DNA of 64,000 bases, from positions 1 to 64,000 of the forward strand of contig JABUFB010000002.1 in assembly GCA_013314775.1 (NCBI GenBank), written 5' to 3'. Positions 44,782 through 54,022 of the stretch are shown here, piece after piece. This DNA is from Armatimonadota bacterium (GTDB lineage: Bacteria; Armatimonadota; Zipacnadia; Zipacnadales; JABUFB01). The position numbers and the translations under genes were made by a program. Under the pieces are notes generated by a model. It made no database searches and was not told where the DNA came from. It saw nothing but the letters and a program-made list of their open reading frames with translations. Each line of letters opens with the position of its first letter. The stretch's first letter is position 1.

Positions 44782-46533
44782 TCAGTTGTTCGCGCGCAGC
44801 TGCACCATTTGCTGCAGGACGCCCACGGTCTGTGGCGCGGTGAGAAGGTCTCGGATGGCGTACCAGTCCAGCGGCTTGTCGGACGGCTGCCAGCCGGATT
44901 CGCGGATGAGCCCGGCGCTCTGCAGGATGCGCGAAGCGACAATGAACCACTCCGCGTCCCACTGCTCGCGAGACATCCGGTAGACTGAGACCAATTCTTC
45001 CTTCACGCGCTCCACTGCCGCCTGGAACCCCGGCCCTTCGGGCTCCATGTATTTCTCCAGGAACTTCTCGGTGCGCTCGGTGCGGGTGCCATAGAACTCG
45101 GGGCGGTTCACCATGCGCAGGGATTCGGCGAGGGCCGCGGCATCACTGAGCATCTCGGCTTCGCGCAACTGCTGGAAGGCGTCCGTTGCACCTGCGACCT
45201 GGGGTGGAACGCGCCAGTCCACGAAGGACGCTTGCTGGGCAGTCAACTGTCGGCGGACGGCCTCCACGAGAGGAACCATGGCGGCGTCCAGGGCTGAACG
45301 CGTCGCATCCAATCTGGAGCGAGTGTCCACGATCAGCCTGTTGGCCTCGGAGGTAATGGGTCGTGCGGCCACCAGGTAGGGCAGCACCCCGGACAGCGGC
45401 TGCGCGACCGCCGAGAGGACGTCCATTCTCATCCCATCGTTGGTGGACACTTCGGTGGCGGCCTGCTGGGCGATCGCCAGCAGGAGGTTGGCCTGCTGCA
45501 CCGAGATGCCCAGGTCGTTCAGCAGCGAAACGATGCGAGCACTCTCGAGCGCATTCTGCAGTTCGTCGGGAGCCGGTTCTTCACCGGGAGGGAGGGCTTC
45601 GGTGGCTGTGCCGAGAATCTTCAGGTAGGCCAGGGTCCGCGGGTCGCGCAACCAGTTCCCGAGGTCCTCGTAACGGACCGGTTTCACCACCGCATCATCG
45701 GTGATCTTGAGGTACTGGCGGATCTGGTCGGGCAGACTCGGCCTTGCTGCGGCGTAATCGGCATCGGCAAGCCCATAAATCTGGTCGAGCAGTGCCAGAA
45801 TCGCCCGATGCAACTGCGCCGTGTCGGCGCCTTCCGGGACAGGGACCTTGCGCGCGATGACTGCTGCCGCTGCCTGCCGGATCATCTGGTACTCATCGGG
45901 CATCAATGTGCGCTGGGCGTCGAGTTGTCGGACGATGTAGTCGGCAAGGCTTGGCGCGCCGCCGTAGAATGCCGTGGCCTCTCGGCGAAGGGCGGCGTCC
46001 TCGGCAGTCTCGACGAGCTGCAGTTGCTCCGGGGCAAGCAGGGCGAGAAACGCTTCCCGGGCCCCCAGTTCGGCCGCCTGAACCGCCTGGTCGCTGGTCT
46101 GGGCCTGGGATGCGGCGGTCATGGCCTGCGCCTGGGCGTTGGCTTCGGGCTCCGTTCCGGCCAGCCACGCATTGATAACGGCGGTGATGACCTGCCAGCT
46201 CTGCTGCCAGATCTGCGCGCGTGTGGTGCGGCGCGCGGAGACCTGCGCCTGGAGTTGTTCGAGTTGGGGCACGATCGCGGCGACCTGTTGCGAGGTCAGA
46301 CCCAGGTCGGAGACTACTGTGAGGATGGTCACGTCACGCCAGATGAGGTCCGCTCCAGCTTGCCCGGAGACGGGTGCCGGACCGGCCGGCAGCGCTGGTC
46401 CGCCCGGGGTCTGGGCTGGCTGTCCGGGAACTGCCGGCGGGGGAGGCAGGGGCTGGCCCCAGGCTACTGTCGCCAGGGACATCGTACAGAGAATCCACGG
46501 CAGCAGACGGGGCATCCTGGTCATCACAATCAT
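44782..46533 (-). CDS. Exported helical protein of unknown function
   Basis: 583 aa, not recognised. Signal peptide (LLPWILCTMSLATVAWGQ), then a Pro/Ala-rich linker (PLPPPPAVPGQPAQTP) and about 500 residues of Ala/Gln/Leu-rich helices with no recognisable enzymatic motif. The start is placed at ATG 46533 because upstream in-frame codons would overlap the promoter at 46576-46605. It is the first gene of a ten-gene minus-strand run ending with the methyltetrahydrofolate enzyme. Confidence 0.75.
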   Translation of the reverse strand: MIVMTRMPRLLPWILCTMSLATVAWGQPLPPPPAVPGQPAQTPGGPALPAGPAPVSGQAGADLIWRDVTILTVVSDLGLTSQQVAAIVPQLEQLQAQVSARRTTRAQIWQQSWQVITAVINAWLAGTEPEANAQAQAMTAASQAQTSDQAVQAAELGAREAFLALLAPEQLQLVETAEDAALRREATAFYGGAPSLADYIVRQLDAQRTLMPDEYQMIRQAAAAVIARKVPVPEGADTAQLHRAILALLDQIYGLADADYAAARPSLPDQIRQYLKITDDAVVKPVRYEDLGNWLRDPRTLAYLKILGTATEALPPGEEPAPDELQNALESARIVSLLNDLGISVQQANLLLAIAQQAATEVSTNDGMRMDVLSAVAQPLSGVLPYLVAARPITSEANRLIVDTRSRLDATRSALDAAMVPLVEAVRRQLTAQQASFVDWRVPPQVAGATDAFQQLREAEMLSDAAALAESLRMVNRPEFYGTRTERTEKFLEKYMEPEGPGFQAAVERVKEELVSVYRMSREQWDAEWFIVASRILQSAGLIRESGWQPSDKPLDWYAIRDLLTAPQTVGVLQQMVQLRANN

Positions 46534-46575
46534 CGCTTTCCAGGGGCTCTGAACGGCCACTTCGCTCCCGTGAGG

Positions 46576-46605
46576 AGTGTAGCACAGCGCTGTTCTCAGC
46601 GTCAA
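46576..46605 (-). promoter_or_regulatory. Sigma-70-type promoter for the minus-strand gene run
   Basis: On the minus strand: TTGACG (46605-46600), an 18-base spacer, TACACT (46581-46576). It lies 43 bases upstream of ATG 46533 and may drive all ten genes to 36403, since I see no strong terminator inside the run. Confidence 0.6.
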
Positions 46606-46680
46606 TTCGAGCGCCGCACGGGCAATACGATCAAGGAGCGTCTGGCGCGATCAAGGATACCCGCGAAGGGAGCCGGCCAA

Positions 46681-47895
46681 ATGTACACGATTACCATCGC
46701 AGCCGTACTGCTCGCAATCGCCTGTGGCGCCGCTGCGCAGGGCTTCGTGACCCTTGAAGACGGCAAGCTCATGCTGGATGGGCGCGAGTATCGGGCCATT
46801 GGTGTGAACGTGCCGCACTTGTCCCAGGGCTACAACGGCACCTGGCACCATTGGCGCGAGATATACGGCTCTCGTGAGAAGATGCGCGAGGCCATCGTCG
46901 AGGCAATCCTGGACGCGCAGCGTAACAGGATCGCCTTCATTCGGTTTTTCGGCGGCCCCGGTTACCCGAAGGGCACCGCGGAGCTGTACCTGAAAGACCG
47001 CGCGGAGTACTGGCGACAGATGGACGAGCTCTTCGCGCTGTGCAGGGAGCATAACGTGAAGCTGGTGCCGTCGCTCAATATCCTGAAATGGCACGCGGAC
47101 TGCCGGGAACTGGTGACGGCGGTGCTGGACCCGGATTCGAAGACCTACGCGGCCACCTATGGCTACGTGGAGGAGTTCGTCACCCGCTATAGGGACGATC
47201 CCACCGTGCTCATGTGGGAGCTTGAGAATGAGGTGTTCCTGCGTTCCGATGTGGAGATGGAAGGTCGCCCGGCTCTGCCGAAGGGCGTTTACCCCGAGGG
47301 CACCGAAGGCATCCGAGAACGTTACAGCATGGACGACAGCCTGCGGTTCGAGATGATCCTGCAACTGTATCGCGACATGACCGCGTTCATCAAGCGCCTG
47401 GACCCGAACCACCTCGTCACCAGCGGCGATGCCGGGCCGCGCGCGGAGAGCATGTGCCGGCGGCTCACCTTTCCCCATTTCAAGTGGCGCAATGACACGA
47501 TCCGCGAGCATCTTTCCAACCTGCTGGAGAGCCAGCCGGAGCCCCTGGACGTGTTCAGCATCCACGTCTACGGGAACTTCACGTCAACGGAGAAGGTGGG
47601 CGGGCTATCACCCCTGGACTTCCTGCGCTGCCGGGTCCGGGCGATCCATGCCGCGCAGGCGCCGGTGTTCATCGGCGAACTGGGGCAGACTAACCCCAAC
47701 CTGCCCGACGACCCGGAAGCGAAATGGGTGCGCGCCGCAATCGATGTCCTTGAGGAGGAGAATGTCGCGCTGGCGGCGCTGTGGGTCTGGCATTTTCCAT
47801 GGCAGGACAAGGACTTCAACATCCCCGAGGGTGCGGCCCAGCCGCTCCTGATGGAACGCGTTCAGCGGTTCAACCAGGATCACGCGGGGCTCTGA
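46681..47895 (+). CDS. Exported GH5-like glycosidase (cellulase/mannanase type)
   Basis: 404 aa. Signal peptide ([15 protein letters not shown]), then a TIM barrel with 'G-x-N-V-P-H-L' early, WELENE with putative acid/base Glu184 (N183-E184) and FIGELGQT with putative nucleophile Glu333, in the correct clan GH-A spacing. AAGGGAG is 8 bases before ATG 46681. The likely substrates are beta-mannan or beta-glucan; other GH-A families are possible. Divergent from the minus-strand run. Confidence 0.87.
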   Translation: MYTITIAAVLLAIACGAAAQGFVTLEDGKLMLDGREYRAIGVNVPHLSQGYNGTWHHWREIYGSREKMREAIVEAILDAQRNRIAFIRFFGGPGYPKGTAELYLKDRAEYWRQMDELFALCREHNVKLVPSLNILKWHADCRELVTAVLDPDSKTYAATYGYVEEFVTRYRDDPTVLMWELENEVFLRSDVEMEGRPALPKGVYPEGTEGIRERYSMDDSLRFEMILQLYRDMTAFIKRLDPNHLVTSGDAGPRAESMCRRLTFPHFKWRNDTIREHLSNLLESQPEPLDVFSIHVYGNFTSTEKVGGLSPLDFLRCRVRAIHAAQAPVFIGELGQTNPNLPDDPEAKWVRAAIDVLEEENVALAALWVWHFPWQDKDFNIPEGAAQPLLMERVQRFNQDHAGL

Positions 47896-48044
47896 GCGCG
47901 CCGTCAGGCCCCCCAGCAGGCGCCGGGATGATCCTGGAAAATCTTCCCGAAGAAAAGCTGAAAGCCATGAAGGTGAAATCTGTGTGTCTGTCGAAAAAAC
48001 GTCTTGTCTCACCAAATCCTCTGTGGCGAAAGGAGATCGGTCGT

Positions 48045-48701
48045 ATGCGCAGGCACGGTTTCACCCTGATCGAGTTGCTTGTTGTTATCGCGATCATCGC
48101 GATCCTGGCGGCCATTCTGTTCCCCGTGTTCGCCAGAGCTAGAGAAAAGGCGCGACAGGCCAGTTGTTCCTCGAACATCAAGCAGATCTGCACGGCATGG
48201 CAGATGTACGCCCAGGACTACGATGAGCGCGCCGTACCAAGTAATGCAAGCGTAAACGGCGCCGGCGGTCATTCCCGTCTGTGGACAGCAAGTTTCCTCA
48301 TGCCCTACGTCAAGAACCGGCAACTGTGGGAATGTCCTTCGTACGACAACATAGTCAATCCGGGCTCGTGCGAAGAGCGCACCCGCGGCGGCATCGGCTA
48401 CACCTGGTCCTGGACCCCCATCGAGGGCCCAGGCGGCGACGTGGGCTGGATCTCATTTAAGAAGCTCTCCAGACTGCAGCGCCCCGCGGAGTTCATCATC
48501 TTCGGTGATGCAACCTGCATGGGCTTCGGACCTTACAACAATGGCGACTTCAATGCCTGGAAGACGGGTTCCTGGCCGGCAAGCTGGATCCACAATGAAG
48601 GCTGCAACATGGGTTTCGCCGATGGCCATGTGAAGTGGGGCAAGCCCAACAGTATTCAGCACAATCAGCTTTGCCGCGTCTCCGGCATGCCCGATCCGTG
48701 A
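48045..48701 (+). CDS. DUF1559-type pseudopilin (first copy)
   Basis: 218 aa. Class III-like prepilin leader ([14 protein letters not shown]) with the conserved F+1 and E5 positions, the single hydrophobic helix, [13 protein letters not shown], and a C-terminal F-A-D-G-H-V-K tag. Secreted and assembled by a type II/IV-like pilin pathway; the true partners (prepilin peptidase, assembly ATPase) are not in this window. AAAGGAGATC precedes ATG 48045. The first 55 residues are nearly identical to the next gene. Role of DUF1559 proteins is not established. Confidence 0.9.
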   Translation: MRRHGFTLIELLVVIAIIAILAAILFPVFARAREKARQASCSSNIKQICTAWQMYAQDYDERAVPSNASVNGAGGHSRLWTASFLMPYVKNRQLWECPSYDNIVNPGSCEERTRGGIGYTWSWTPIEGPGGDVGWISFKKLSRLQRPAEFIIFGDATCMGFGPYNNGDFNAWKTGSWPASWIHNEGCNMGFADGHVKWGKPNSIQHNQLCRVSGMPDP

Positions 48702-48731
48702 TCGATACCTGATTGCGATGCTCTGCCATCA

Positions 48732-48767
48732 ACACAGACCCCGCGCGTGACCGCGCGGGGTCTGTGT
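48732..48767 (+). terminator. Strong hairpin terminator between the pseudopilins
   Basis: Perfect 16-bp stem ACACAGACCCCGCGCG (48732-48747) / CGCGCGGGGTCTGTGT (48752-48767) with a 4-base loop (TGAC), 30 bases after the first pseudopilin stop. A short CTT follows. It separates the two transcripts. Confidence 0.85.
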
Positions 48768-48790
48768 CTTGCAACGATCGTAACCGACTG

Positions 48791-48819
48791 TTGCGGAATA
48801 TGTGCGGAGTGGGTATGAT
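48791..48819 (+). promoter_or_regulatory. Probable promoter for the second pseudopilin
   Basis: TTGCGG (48791-48796), a 17-base spacer and TATGAT (48814-48819), 49 bases before ATG 48869. The -10 is near consensus, the -35 is partial. Confidence 0.5.
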
Positions 48820-48868
48820 AGACACGGGGGAGTACAGAACATTTGCGACATGAAAGGAGATCGGCTGC

Positions 48869-49558
48869 ATGCGCAAACATGGTTTTACGCTGATCGAGTT
48901 GTTGGTCGTCATCGCGATCATTGCGATCCTCGCGGCAATCCTGTTTCCAGTGTTTGCCAGAGCCCGTGAGAAAGCCCGCATGGCATCTTGCCAATCCAAC
49001 CTGAAGCAGATCGGCGTCGCTGTCATGATGTACGTCCAGGACTATGACGAGCGCTTTACCCACGGCTGGCCCAGCCCATCCTGGTCAAGCTATATCCACC
49101 GTTACAATCCCTACATCAAGAACATGCAGCTCTGGCAATGCCCGTCGCAGGATGGCAGCACGGCATGCAGTTGCGGCTATCCCGGCGGCACCGGTGATGC
49201 GCAGTATGTCCCGGCCAACTATGGGTTCAACCCCTACACGACCCGCAATTGGTATGCGGACATGAACGGCAAGAAGATTTCCTCCATCGCGTCCCCGGCG
49301 GAAGTCATCCTGTGCGGTGACATGCGCCGCTCGTGGATACATTTCTCCGCCTGGTGCCGCGGCGACGGCAAGGGTACGCGCGCCTGCGATCCAGGCATCG
49401 CCAACATCCACAACGAGTTCGGCAACTTCGCCTTTATGGACGGCCACGTCAAGGCCGAAAAGGTTCCGGCCAGCGTGCCCAACACTCCGAACAACGGGGA
49501 CCCGTGGCTGCGCAAGTGGGACCCGGACAACCAGTGGTGGGACACCTCAGGCTCCTAA
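48869..49558 (+). CDS. DUF1559-type pseudopilin (second copy)
   Basis: 229 aa. Same leader and '[13 protein letters not shown]' helix tail as the preceding copy, then a different globular domain ending in [17 protein letters not shown] precedes ATG 48869. Near-identical leaders with divergent bodies suggest duplication with selection for export only. Two strong terminators isolate it. Confidence 0.9.
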   Translation: MRKHGFTLIELLVVIAIIAILAAILFPVFARAREKARMASCQSNLKQIGVAVMMYVQDYDERFTHGWPSPSWSSYIHRYNPYIKNMQLWQCPSQDGSTACSCGYPGGTGDAQYVPANYGFNPYTTRNWYADMNGKKISSIASPAEVILCGDMRRSWIHFSAWCRGDGKGTRACDPGIANIHNEFGNFAFMDGHVKAEKVPASVPNTPNNGDPWLRKWDPDNQWWDTSGS

Positions 49559-49583
49559 GACGGCAACACGAGACTGCGTAACA

Positions 49584-49625
49584 TCGGCGGCCGGGACCCT
49601 TTGTCTCGGCCGCCGACTTCTTTCT
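49584..49625 (+). terminator. Intrinsic terminator after the second pseudopilin
   Basis: 14-bp stem TCGGCGGCCGGGAC (49584-49597) / GTCTCGGCCGCCGA (49603-49616), one G-U pair, 5-base loop, followed by CTTCTTTCT. Starts 25 bases after the stop. Confidence 0.82.
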
Positions 49626-49689
49626 GGGGCAGGTTTGGCAGGCCTCACAGGGGAACTGCTTCCAACGGACCGCAGAGGCGTACCGGGAG

Positions 49690-50733
49690 GTGCGGAACCT
49701 GAGAAAACTGCTGATTGTCACCCTTTTCACAGGCGCACTGGGAGGATTGTGGATGTCTGCAAGCGCACGAGACCTGCCGCCGATGTTCGCCCCGCCCGGC
49801 ATGAACACCAACGACAACTGGTTCGCGGTGGATGGGGAAGTCACCCACGCTTTCTTCCTCCAGCGGCCCTGGCATGGTGGCGATGCGGCCACCGGCTTCC
49901 CCAACGTGGGGCACGCCACCTCGCGCGACCTGTGGCATTGGGAAGACCACGGCACGGCGCTGTTCCCGATCAGGGGCAGCTGGAACGACATCTCCATCGC
50001 CACCGGAAGTATCGCCCGGCACGACGGCAAGTGGTGGATGGCGTACACCGGGCGGGGATCAAAGGTCTCCGGGGTGGGCATGGCGGTGAGCGACGATCTG
50101 TTCCGCTGGGAGAAGGTCGGCGACGGTCCTGTGGTTCCCTGCGCCCAGGTGTACGAAGCCGACTGGGGTGGCAGGCCGGTACGCTGGGTCTTCCTGGCCG
50201 ATCCGTACCTGTACCCTGAGCCGGTGGACGGCTGGTACTGGATGGCGCTGAACTCCTGCGACGTGGATGCACCGGTCCCCGAGGCCGGCTGCGTCACCCT
50301 CATGCGGTCGCGCGACATGATGAACTGGGAATCGGCGGCAGTGATGGCCTACCCGAAGTGGTTCGAGCGCCTGGAGACGCCCCAGATGTGGGAGCATGCC
50401 GGCCGGTGGTATCTGTACTTTGGGGGCGCCCATGACGAAGGTATCCCCGCGGTCTACAGCGAGATGACGGGCATCACCCGGATACCTGCGCGGATCAACG
50501 CGGTCTTTGTCGGCGACAGGCTCGAAGGCCCGTACCGGCCGGCTGGAGACTGGAAGCTGGATATCCCGGGCGCGCCGTGGTGGTACATTGCCAAAGTGCT
50601 TCCCGGCCCGGGCGGACGCGAGGCGATGATCGTCACCGCGCAGGGCAGGATTTCGTGGCCCTACGCGGTGAGTTACGCGGAAGACGGGTCCGTGGTTGTG
50701 GATGGAACGCTGCCTTACCCAGAGCGGGACTGA
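49690..50733 (+). CDS. Exported beta-propeller glycosidase-like (GH43/GH32-like)
   Basis: 347 aa. N-terminal hydrophobic leader (LLIVTLFTGALGGLW), then five-bladed propeller features: 'W-F-A-V-D-G-E-V', 'S-I-A-x-x-D-G-K-W-W-M-A-Y-T-G' with an acidic strand, 'A-D-P-Y-L-Y' and 'F-G-G-A-H-D-E'. These resemble GH43/GH32/GH130-type proteins but no full catalytic triad can be named with certainty. The start is GTG 49690; a ribosome site is unclear. Ends one base before a convergent deacetylase. Confidence 0.65.
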   Translation: MRNLRKLLIVTLFTGALGGLWMSASARDLPPMFAPPGMNTNDNWFAVDGEVTHAFFLQRPWHGGDAATGFPNVGHATSRDLWHWEDHGTALFPIRGSWNDISIATGSIARHDGKWWMAYTGRGSKVSGVGMAVSDDLFRWEKVGDGPVVPCAQVYEADWGGRPVRWVFLADPYLYPEPVDGWYWMALNSCDVDAPVPEAGCVTLMRSRDMMNWESAAVMAYPKWFERLETPQMWEHAGRWYLYFGGAHDEGIPAVYSEMTGITRIPARINAVFVGDRLEGPYRPAGDWKLDIPGAPWWYIAKVLPGPGGREAMIVTAQGRISWPYAVSYAEDGSVVVDGTLPYPERD

Positions 50734-52245
50734 TCAAGGGCCGATGGTGACGAAGATGCGGCCGGGGCCTTGCAGCGATACGAAGTCCACCTCGGCCACC
50801 CAGTAAGGCGCTCCTTGGCTCCACGCCGGGTCCTCACGAACCGGCGGCAGGTCAGCCTGCGCGACGACGGTTGTTCCCGCCACCACGTCCCCCGGGTCGG
50901 CGGCAAGCACGCCCTCGCGGTACTGCATAGGCAGACGGAAGGTTACGCGGACATTCCCAAGGGGGGTGTCCGGGTTCGTTTTCAGGGAAAGAGTAACCCG
51001 GCTGTCCTCGGGCTGCGGGTTGAGACGCACCGCGAGACCTGGGAATTCTGCGGGTGTAGCGAACTGATCGGGATCCGCCGGGCTTGTCACGTGGTCCACC
51101 CGAGTTGGCACACCGTGGCCCTGGGAATGGGGCAGGTTCACCACGCACCGTCCGTCAGCTTGACGGACTGCCACGGGCCGGCCGTCCACGACGCAACTGA
51201 CCAACCCAACGTCCTTGATCACCCACGTTAGCGGCACATTGTCGCCCAGTTCCGCCGGCTCCGGGCGGTGCAGGATGAACCGTCGCACCCGCCCGTCCTG
51301 AGCTCCTGGAACCGGCTCAAGCCGCGCACTGCGTACCTGGCGGTGATAGGCGGCATATTCGTTCTGATTGCAGTACCACCAGTCGGATTTTCCACTCAGT
51401 TCAGCCAGAAGCGTATCCAGCTTGTTCAACTCTTCAGCCGGCTGCCAGGCGTGGACACCCAGCGATATGCACCGGGACGACTGCGCGTAGGCGCTCTCGA
51501 ACTGGAAGACCTTATTCAGGCGCTCGCGAAAGGTGTCGGCATCCACCACCCGGTCGCCCGGAACGACCTGCAGGACCGTGGAGAACTCACCCTCAGCCAG
51601 GAAGGGGTTCTTCCGGGCGAAGTCGAGATACACGCTGTGGTGGTAGCCCGAGCGCTGCAGCGCCAGCGTGGTTGCTTCGAATGCCAGCGGGTTCGCGTCG
51701 CTCTTGTACTGGCCGAAGGGGAAAGCGAAGGAGTTCATGGGCCCGTCGACCTGCGCTTCGCGCTCGATGCGGTTGGCCATGATCTCCCAGAACGCCACAT
51801 TGGGCGCCACTTCCGGCAGCTTCGGGTGGCTCTGGGTATGCCCGCCGATGGAGAACCCGTCCTGCATGAGCCGCAGGGCAAAGTCCCTCCCGTACCGGCC
51901 CTGATCATCGGTCTTGTTCAGATAGAAGGTGCCCTTGAGGCCGAACTTCGCCATGTGTTCGCGCATGTTCAGGCTATTGGGCTGGTTGTCGTCCCATCGC
52001 GCCGACAGCGCCCATCTGCGGTCGTCATAGACCTGCGCGAATCGCAGCGTCTCCTCGTGCGCGCCCATTGCTTCCCGGGCGTCCTGCTCGGAGGCGAAAG
52101 TCAGGGTTACCGTCTGCATGTAGGTTCGGATAGGAATGCTCACGGGTTCGGCGAAGACTAGCCTGGACATCAACGCCATCCCAATCGCGAGACACAGCCA
52201 CGCACCGAAAGTGCTGCGCCTTCTGTGTTTGGAACTCCAATTCAC
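50734..52245 (-). CDS. Exported polysaccharide deacetylase (NodB homology)
   Basis: 503 aa. Leader (LCLAIGMALMSRLVFA), then a NodB domain: RWDDNQ with the metal/catalytic aspartates Asp85-Asp86, and HTQSH (His136, His140) as the zinc ligands; the 'F-P-F-G-Q' motif follows. The C-terminal half is a beta-rich domain with 'V-T-F-R-L-P' strands. It removes N- or O-acetyl groups from polysaccharides. Start GTG 52245 overlaps the upstream TGA (GTGA) with GGAGG 7 bases before it, so it is coupled to the GH29-like gene. Confidence 0.83.
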   Translation of the reverse strand: MNWSSKHRRRSTFGAWLCLAIGMALMSRLVFAEPVSIPIRTYMQTVTLTFASEQDAREAMGAHEETLRFAQVYDDRRWALSARWDDNQPNSLNMREHMAKFGLKGTFYLNKTDDQGRYGRDFALRLMQDGFSIGGHTQSHPKLPEVAPNVAFWEIMANRIEREAQVDGPMNSFAFPFGQYKSDANPLAFEATTLALQRSGYHHSVYLDFARKNPFLAEGEFSTVLQVVPGDRVVDADTFRERLNKVFQFESAYAQSSRCISLGVHAWQPAEELNKLDTLLAELSGKSDWWYCNQNEYAAYHRQVRSARLEPVPGAQDGRVRRFILHRPEPAELGDNVPLTWVIKDVGLVSCVVDGRPVAVRQADGRCVVNLPHSQGHGVPTRVDHVTSPADPDQFATPAEFPGLAVRLNPQPEDSRVTLSLKTNPDTPLGNVRVTFRLPMQYREGVLAADPGDVVAGTTVVAQADLPPVREDPAWSQGAPYWVAEVDFVSLQGPGRIFVTIGP

Positions 52246-53669
52246 TGGTAGACCTCCAGTTCGGCGACGGACATCTGCGCTCCGGGCTGGTTGGGGCCGT
52301 CTGGCTTGATGGAGCGCACGCGGACGTAGCGCGCGGTAACCGGCTCGAAGGTGGCTTCGAATGGCGAGCCGTCGTGATCGGATTTCGCAGCAACGGTCTG
52401 CCAGTTTCGCCGGTCCGCGGACAGCTGGAAGTCGAACTGTGTGGCGTACCCACTACCGAAAGTGATTTTGATCCGGCGAACGGGGACGGTGTCCACAAGG
52501 TCGACTTCGTATGTCCAGGGCCATTCGCCGCCTGCGAGGGCTACCGTGCGCAAGTTGCCGTCCACGCCCAGACGCGGGAAGGCTGTGCCGCCGTTCACAA
52601 GCAGTTCATGGGTCCCGTCGAGACTCAGCAGCAGCGACTGCTTGCGGTATGCAATATTTCCGGGCGGGATCGGCGGCTTGGCGACACCGGTGTTCAGTTC
52701 GCGGCGCACAGCCTTGAGCATTTCGATCTGCGACTGGTCCAGCGAGCCGTCGCGGAACAGCATGACATCAATGGACACCACGCCGCCGCGCCGCACCACC
52801 TCGAACACATAGTCCGCCAGTTCCTGCTTGGAGTACTTGGTTCCCGGCTGGCCCCAGCTTGGGCCGAGGAAGGACAGAATATGCCACTGTTCGCCGTCCA
52901 ACCAGCGGCTTGAGGGCATGTCGAAGAAGGAGTTCTGCTCGCCGCAGGTGTAGTCCTCATGCTTCGTATAAGACATGACGACCGGGTCCACGCCGCGGTT
53001 GAAGGCGATGATCCGGTTGGGATTGCCGGCCTTGAGTGCGTCCGCGAAGACCGCCAGCTTCTCGTCGTCATACCCGATGAAGGGATACGCGCCGTCCACC
53101 CACCAGCCCACTACCTTGTCTCCGTAGCGCTCGCCGTACTCGCGCGCTACACTGGCCCATTTCTCGACGAACTCCATGGTGACCGGCTGCTGCCAGCCGA
53201 AAGCCTTCGCGCCCTGCGGATCGGCTCGCGGCCCGTCACCGGTCCAGTAGAGCATCAGCGGGATCCCGCGCTTGCGCAGAGAGGCGTAGAGATCCTCCAC
53301 CAGGTCCCGGGTGGCGCATGCCTCTCCCGGCTTGTAGCCGGTGATCTCATCGAAGGTGGCGTTCGGGGCGATCAGGTGGCGCGTGACCTGAAGCATCGTG
53401 AAGATCACGTATCCCGCGCCGACTTCGGCCATTGTGTCGGCGAAGCGCTCGGTGTCGAACTCGCGCACGCACTCGTCCCACGATGTCTCCTTGCCGAAGC
53501 TGTGCAGGGAGCCGGCGCTATTCTGCAGGCCCACGAGATAGTGAACGAACACCCCACAGCCTGCCTTCTGGAACCAGTCGGTGTTCGGGTTCATGGGATC
53601 AGCCTTTGTGGGTGAGATGAGCAGTCCGGCAAAGCAGGCGAGGACAGCGATGATGTTGACGCGACGCAT
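52242..53669 (-). CDS. GH29-like glycosidase with discoidin-type C-terminus
   Basis: 475 aa. Signal peptide (IIAVLACFAGLLIS), then an alpha-L-fucosidase-like barrel (WFQKAGCGVFVHY, 'V-I-F-T-M-L-Q-V', LMLYWTGDGPR, GWWVDGAY with candidate nucleophile Asp192). The last 130 residues look like an F5/8-C/CBM32 domain (IKITFGSGYATQFDFQLS and ARYVRVRSIKPDG). The barrel is more divergent than textbook fucosidases, so specificity is uncertain. GGGGAGGAA precedes ATG 53669. Coupled to the deacetylase. Confidence 0.78.
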   Translation of the reverse strand: MRRVNIIAVLACFAGLLISPTKADPMNPNTDWFQKAGCGVFVHYLVGLQNSAGSLHSFGKETSWDECVREFDTERFADTMAEVGAGYVIFTMLQVTRHLIAPNATFDEITGYKPGEACATRDLVEDLYASLRKRGIPLMLYWTGDGPRADPQGAKAFGWQQPVTMEFVEKWASVAREYGERYGDKVVGWWVDGAYPFIGYDDEKLAVFADALKAGNPNRIIAFNRGVDPVVMSYTKHEDYTCGEQNSFFDMPSSRWLDGEQWHILSFLGPSWGQPGTKYSKQELADYVFEVVRRGGVVSIDVMLFRDGSLDQSQIEMLKAVRRELNTGVAKPPIPPGNIAYRKQSLLLSLDGTHELLVNGGTAFPRLGVDGNLRTVALAGGEWPWTYEVDLVDTVPVRRIKITFGSGYATQFDFQLSADRRNWQTVAAKSDHDGSPFEATFEPVTARYVRVRSIKPDGPNQPGAQMSVAELEVYQ

Positions 53670-53715
53670 GGTGAATTCCTCCCCGCAGGCATGGGCACGT
53701 CCGACCGACAGTGCA

Positions 53716-53721
53716 TTATAG
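53716..53721 (-). promoter_or_regulatory. -10 element for the GH29-like/deacetylase pair
   Basis: A consensus TATAAT on the minus strand, 47 bases upstream of ATG 53669; no convincing -35. Confidence 0.45.
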
Positions 53722-53863
53722 GCGATGGTGCAGTCTCCAAGGAAGACAGAGGACAGAGGCGGGCGAGAGGGTACATTCCGCGCAGACAGCCAGGTACGCC
53801 CCGGTGGGGGCGCGACCACTCTCCCAGACTGTCTCCCCCAACGAAAAGACTCGCTCCCTGGGC

Positions 53864-53892
53864 TCACAGCCTGCCTGCTCCGCAGGCTGTGA
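53864..53892. repeat. 11-bp palindrome, REP-like
   Basis: TCACAGCCTGC (53864-53874) and GCAGGCTGTGA (53882-53892) with a 7-base loop. The right arm and its flank (53878-53902) match 20 of 25 bases of 27078-27102. Probable dispersed repeat or bidirectional hairpin. Confidence 0.5.
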
Positions 53893-54022
53893 AGTGACGC
53901 CCTGTCCAACTCTTGTGCGCACTGCCGGCGCGGCGCATTCCATCTGCTCTGCAAGGTGACCGAGCCTGGCGCGGCGAATGGTCTCGTTCCAGGAAACCGC
54001 CGGACCGGAGGGATGCGGTCGC

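Larger units (their letters stand above)
53670..54022. other. Divergent intergenic region with palindrome
   Basis: About 350 bases between the minus-strand GH29-like gene and the plus-strand sialidase-like gene. It contains a minus-strand TATAAT (53716-53721) and an 11-bp palindrome (53864-53892), described separately. No gene I can support. Confidence 0.6.
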
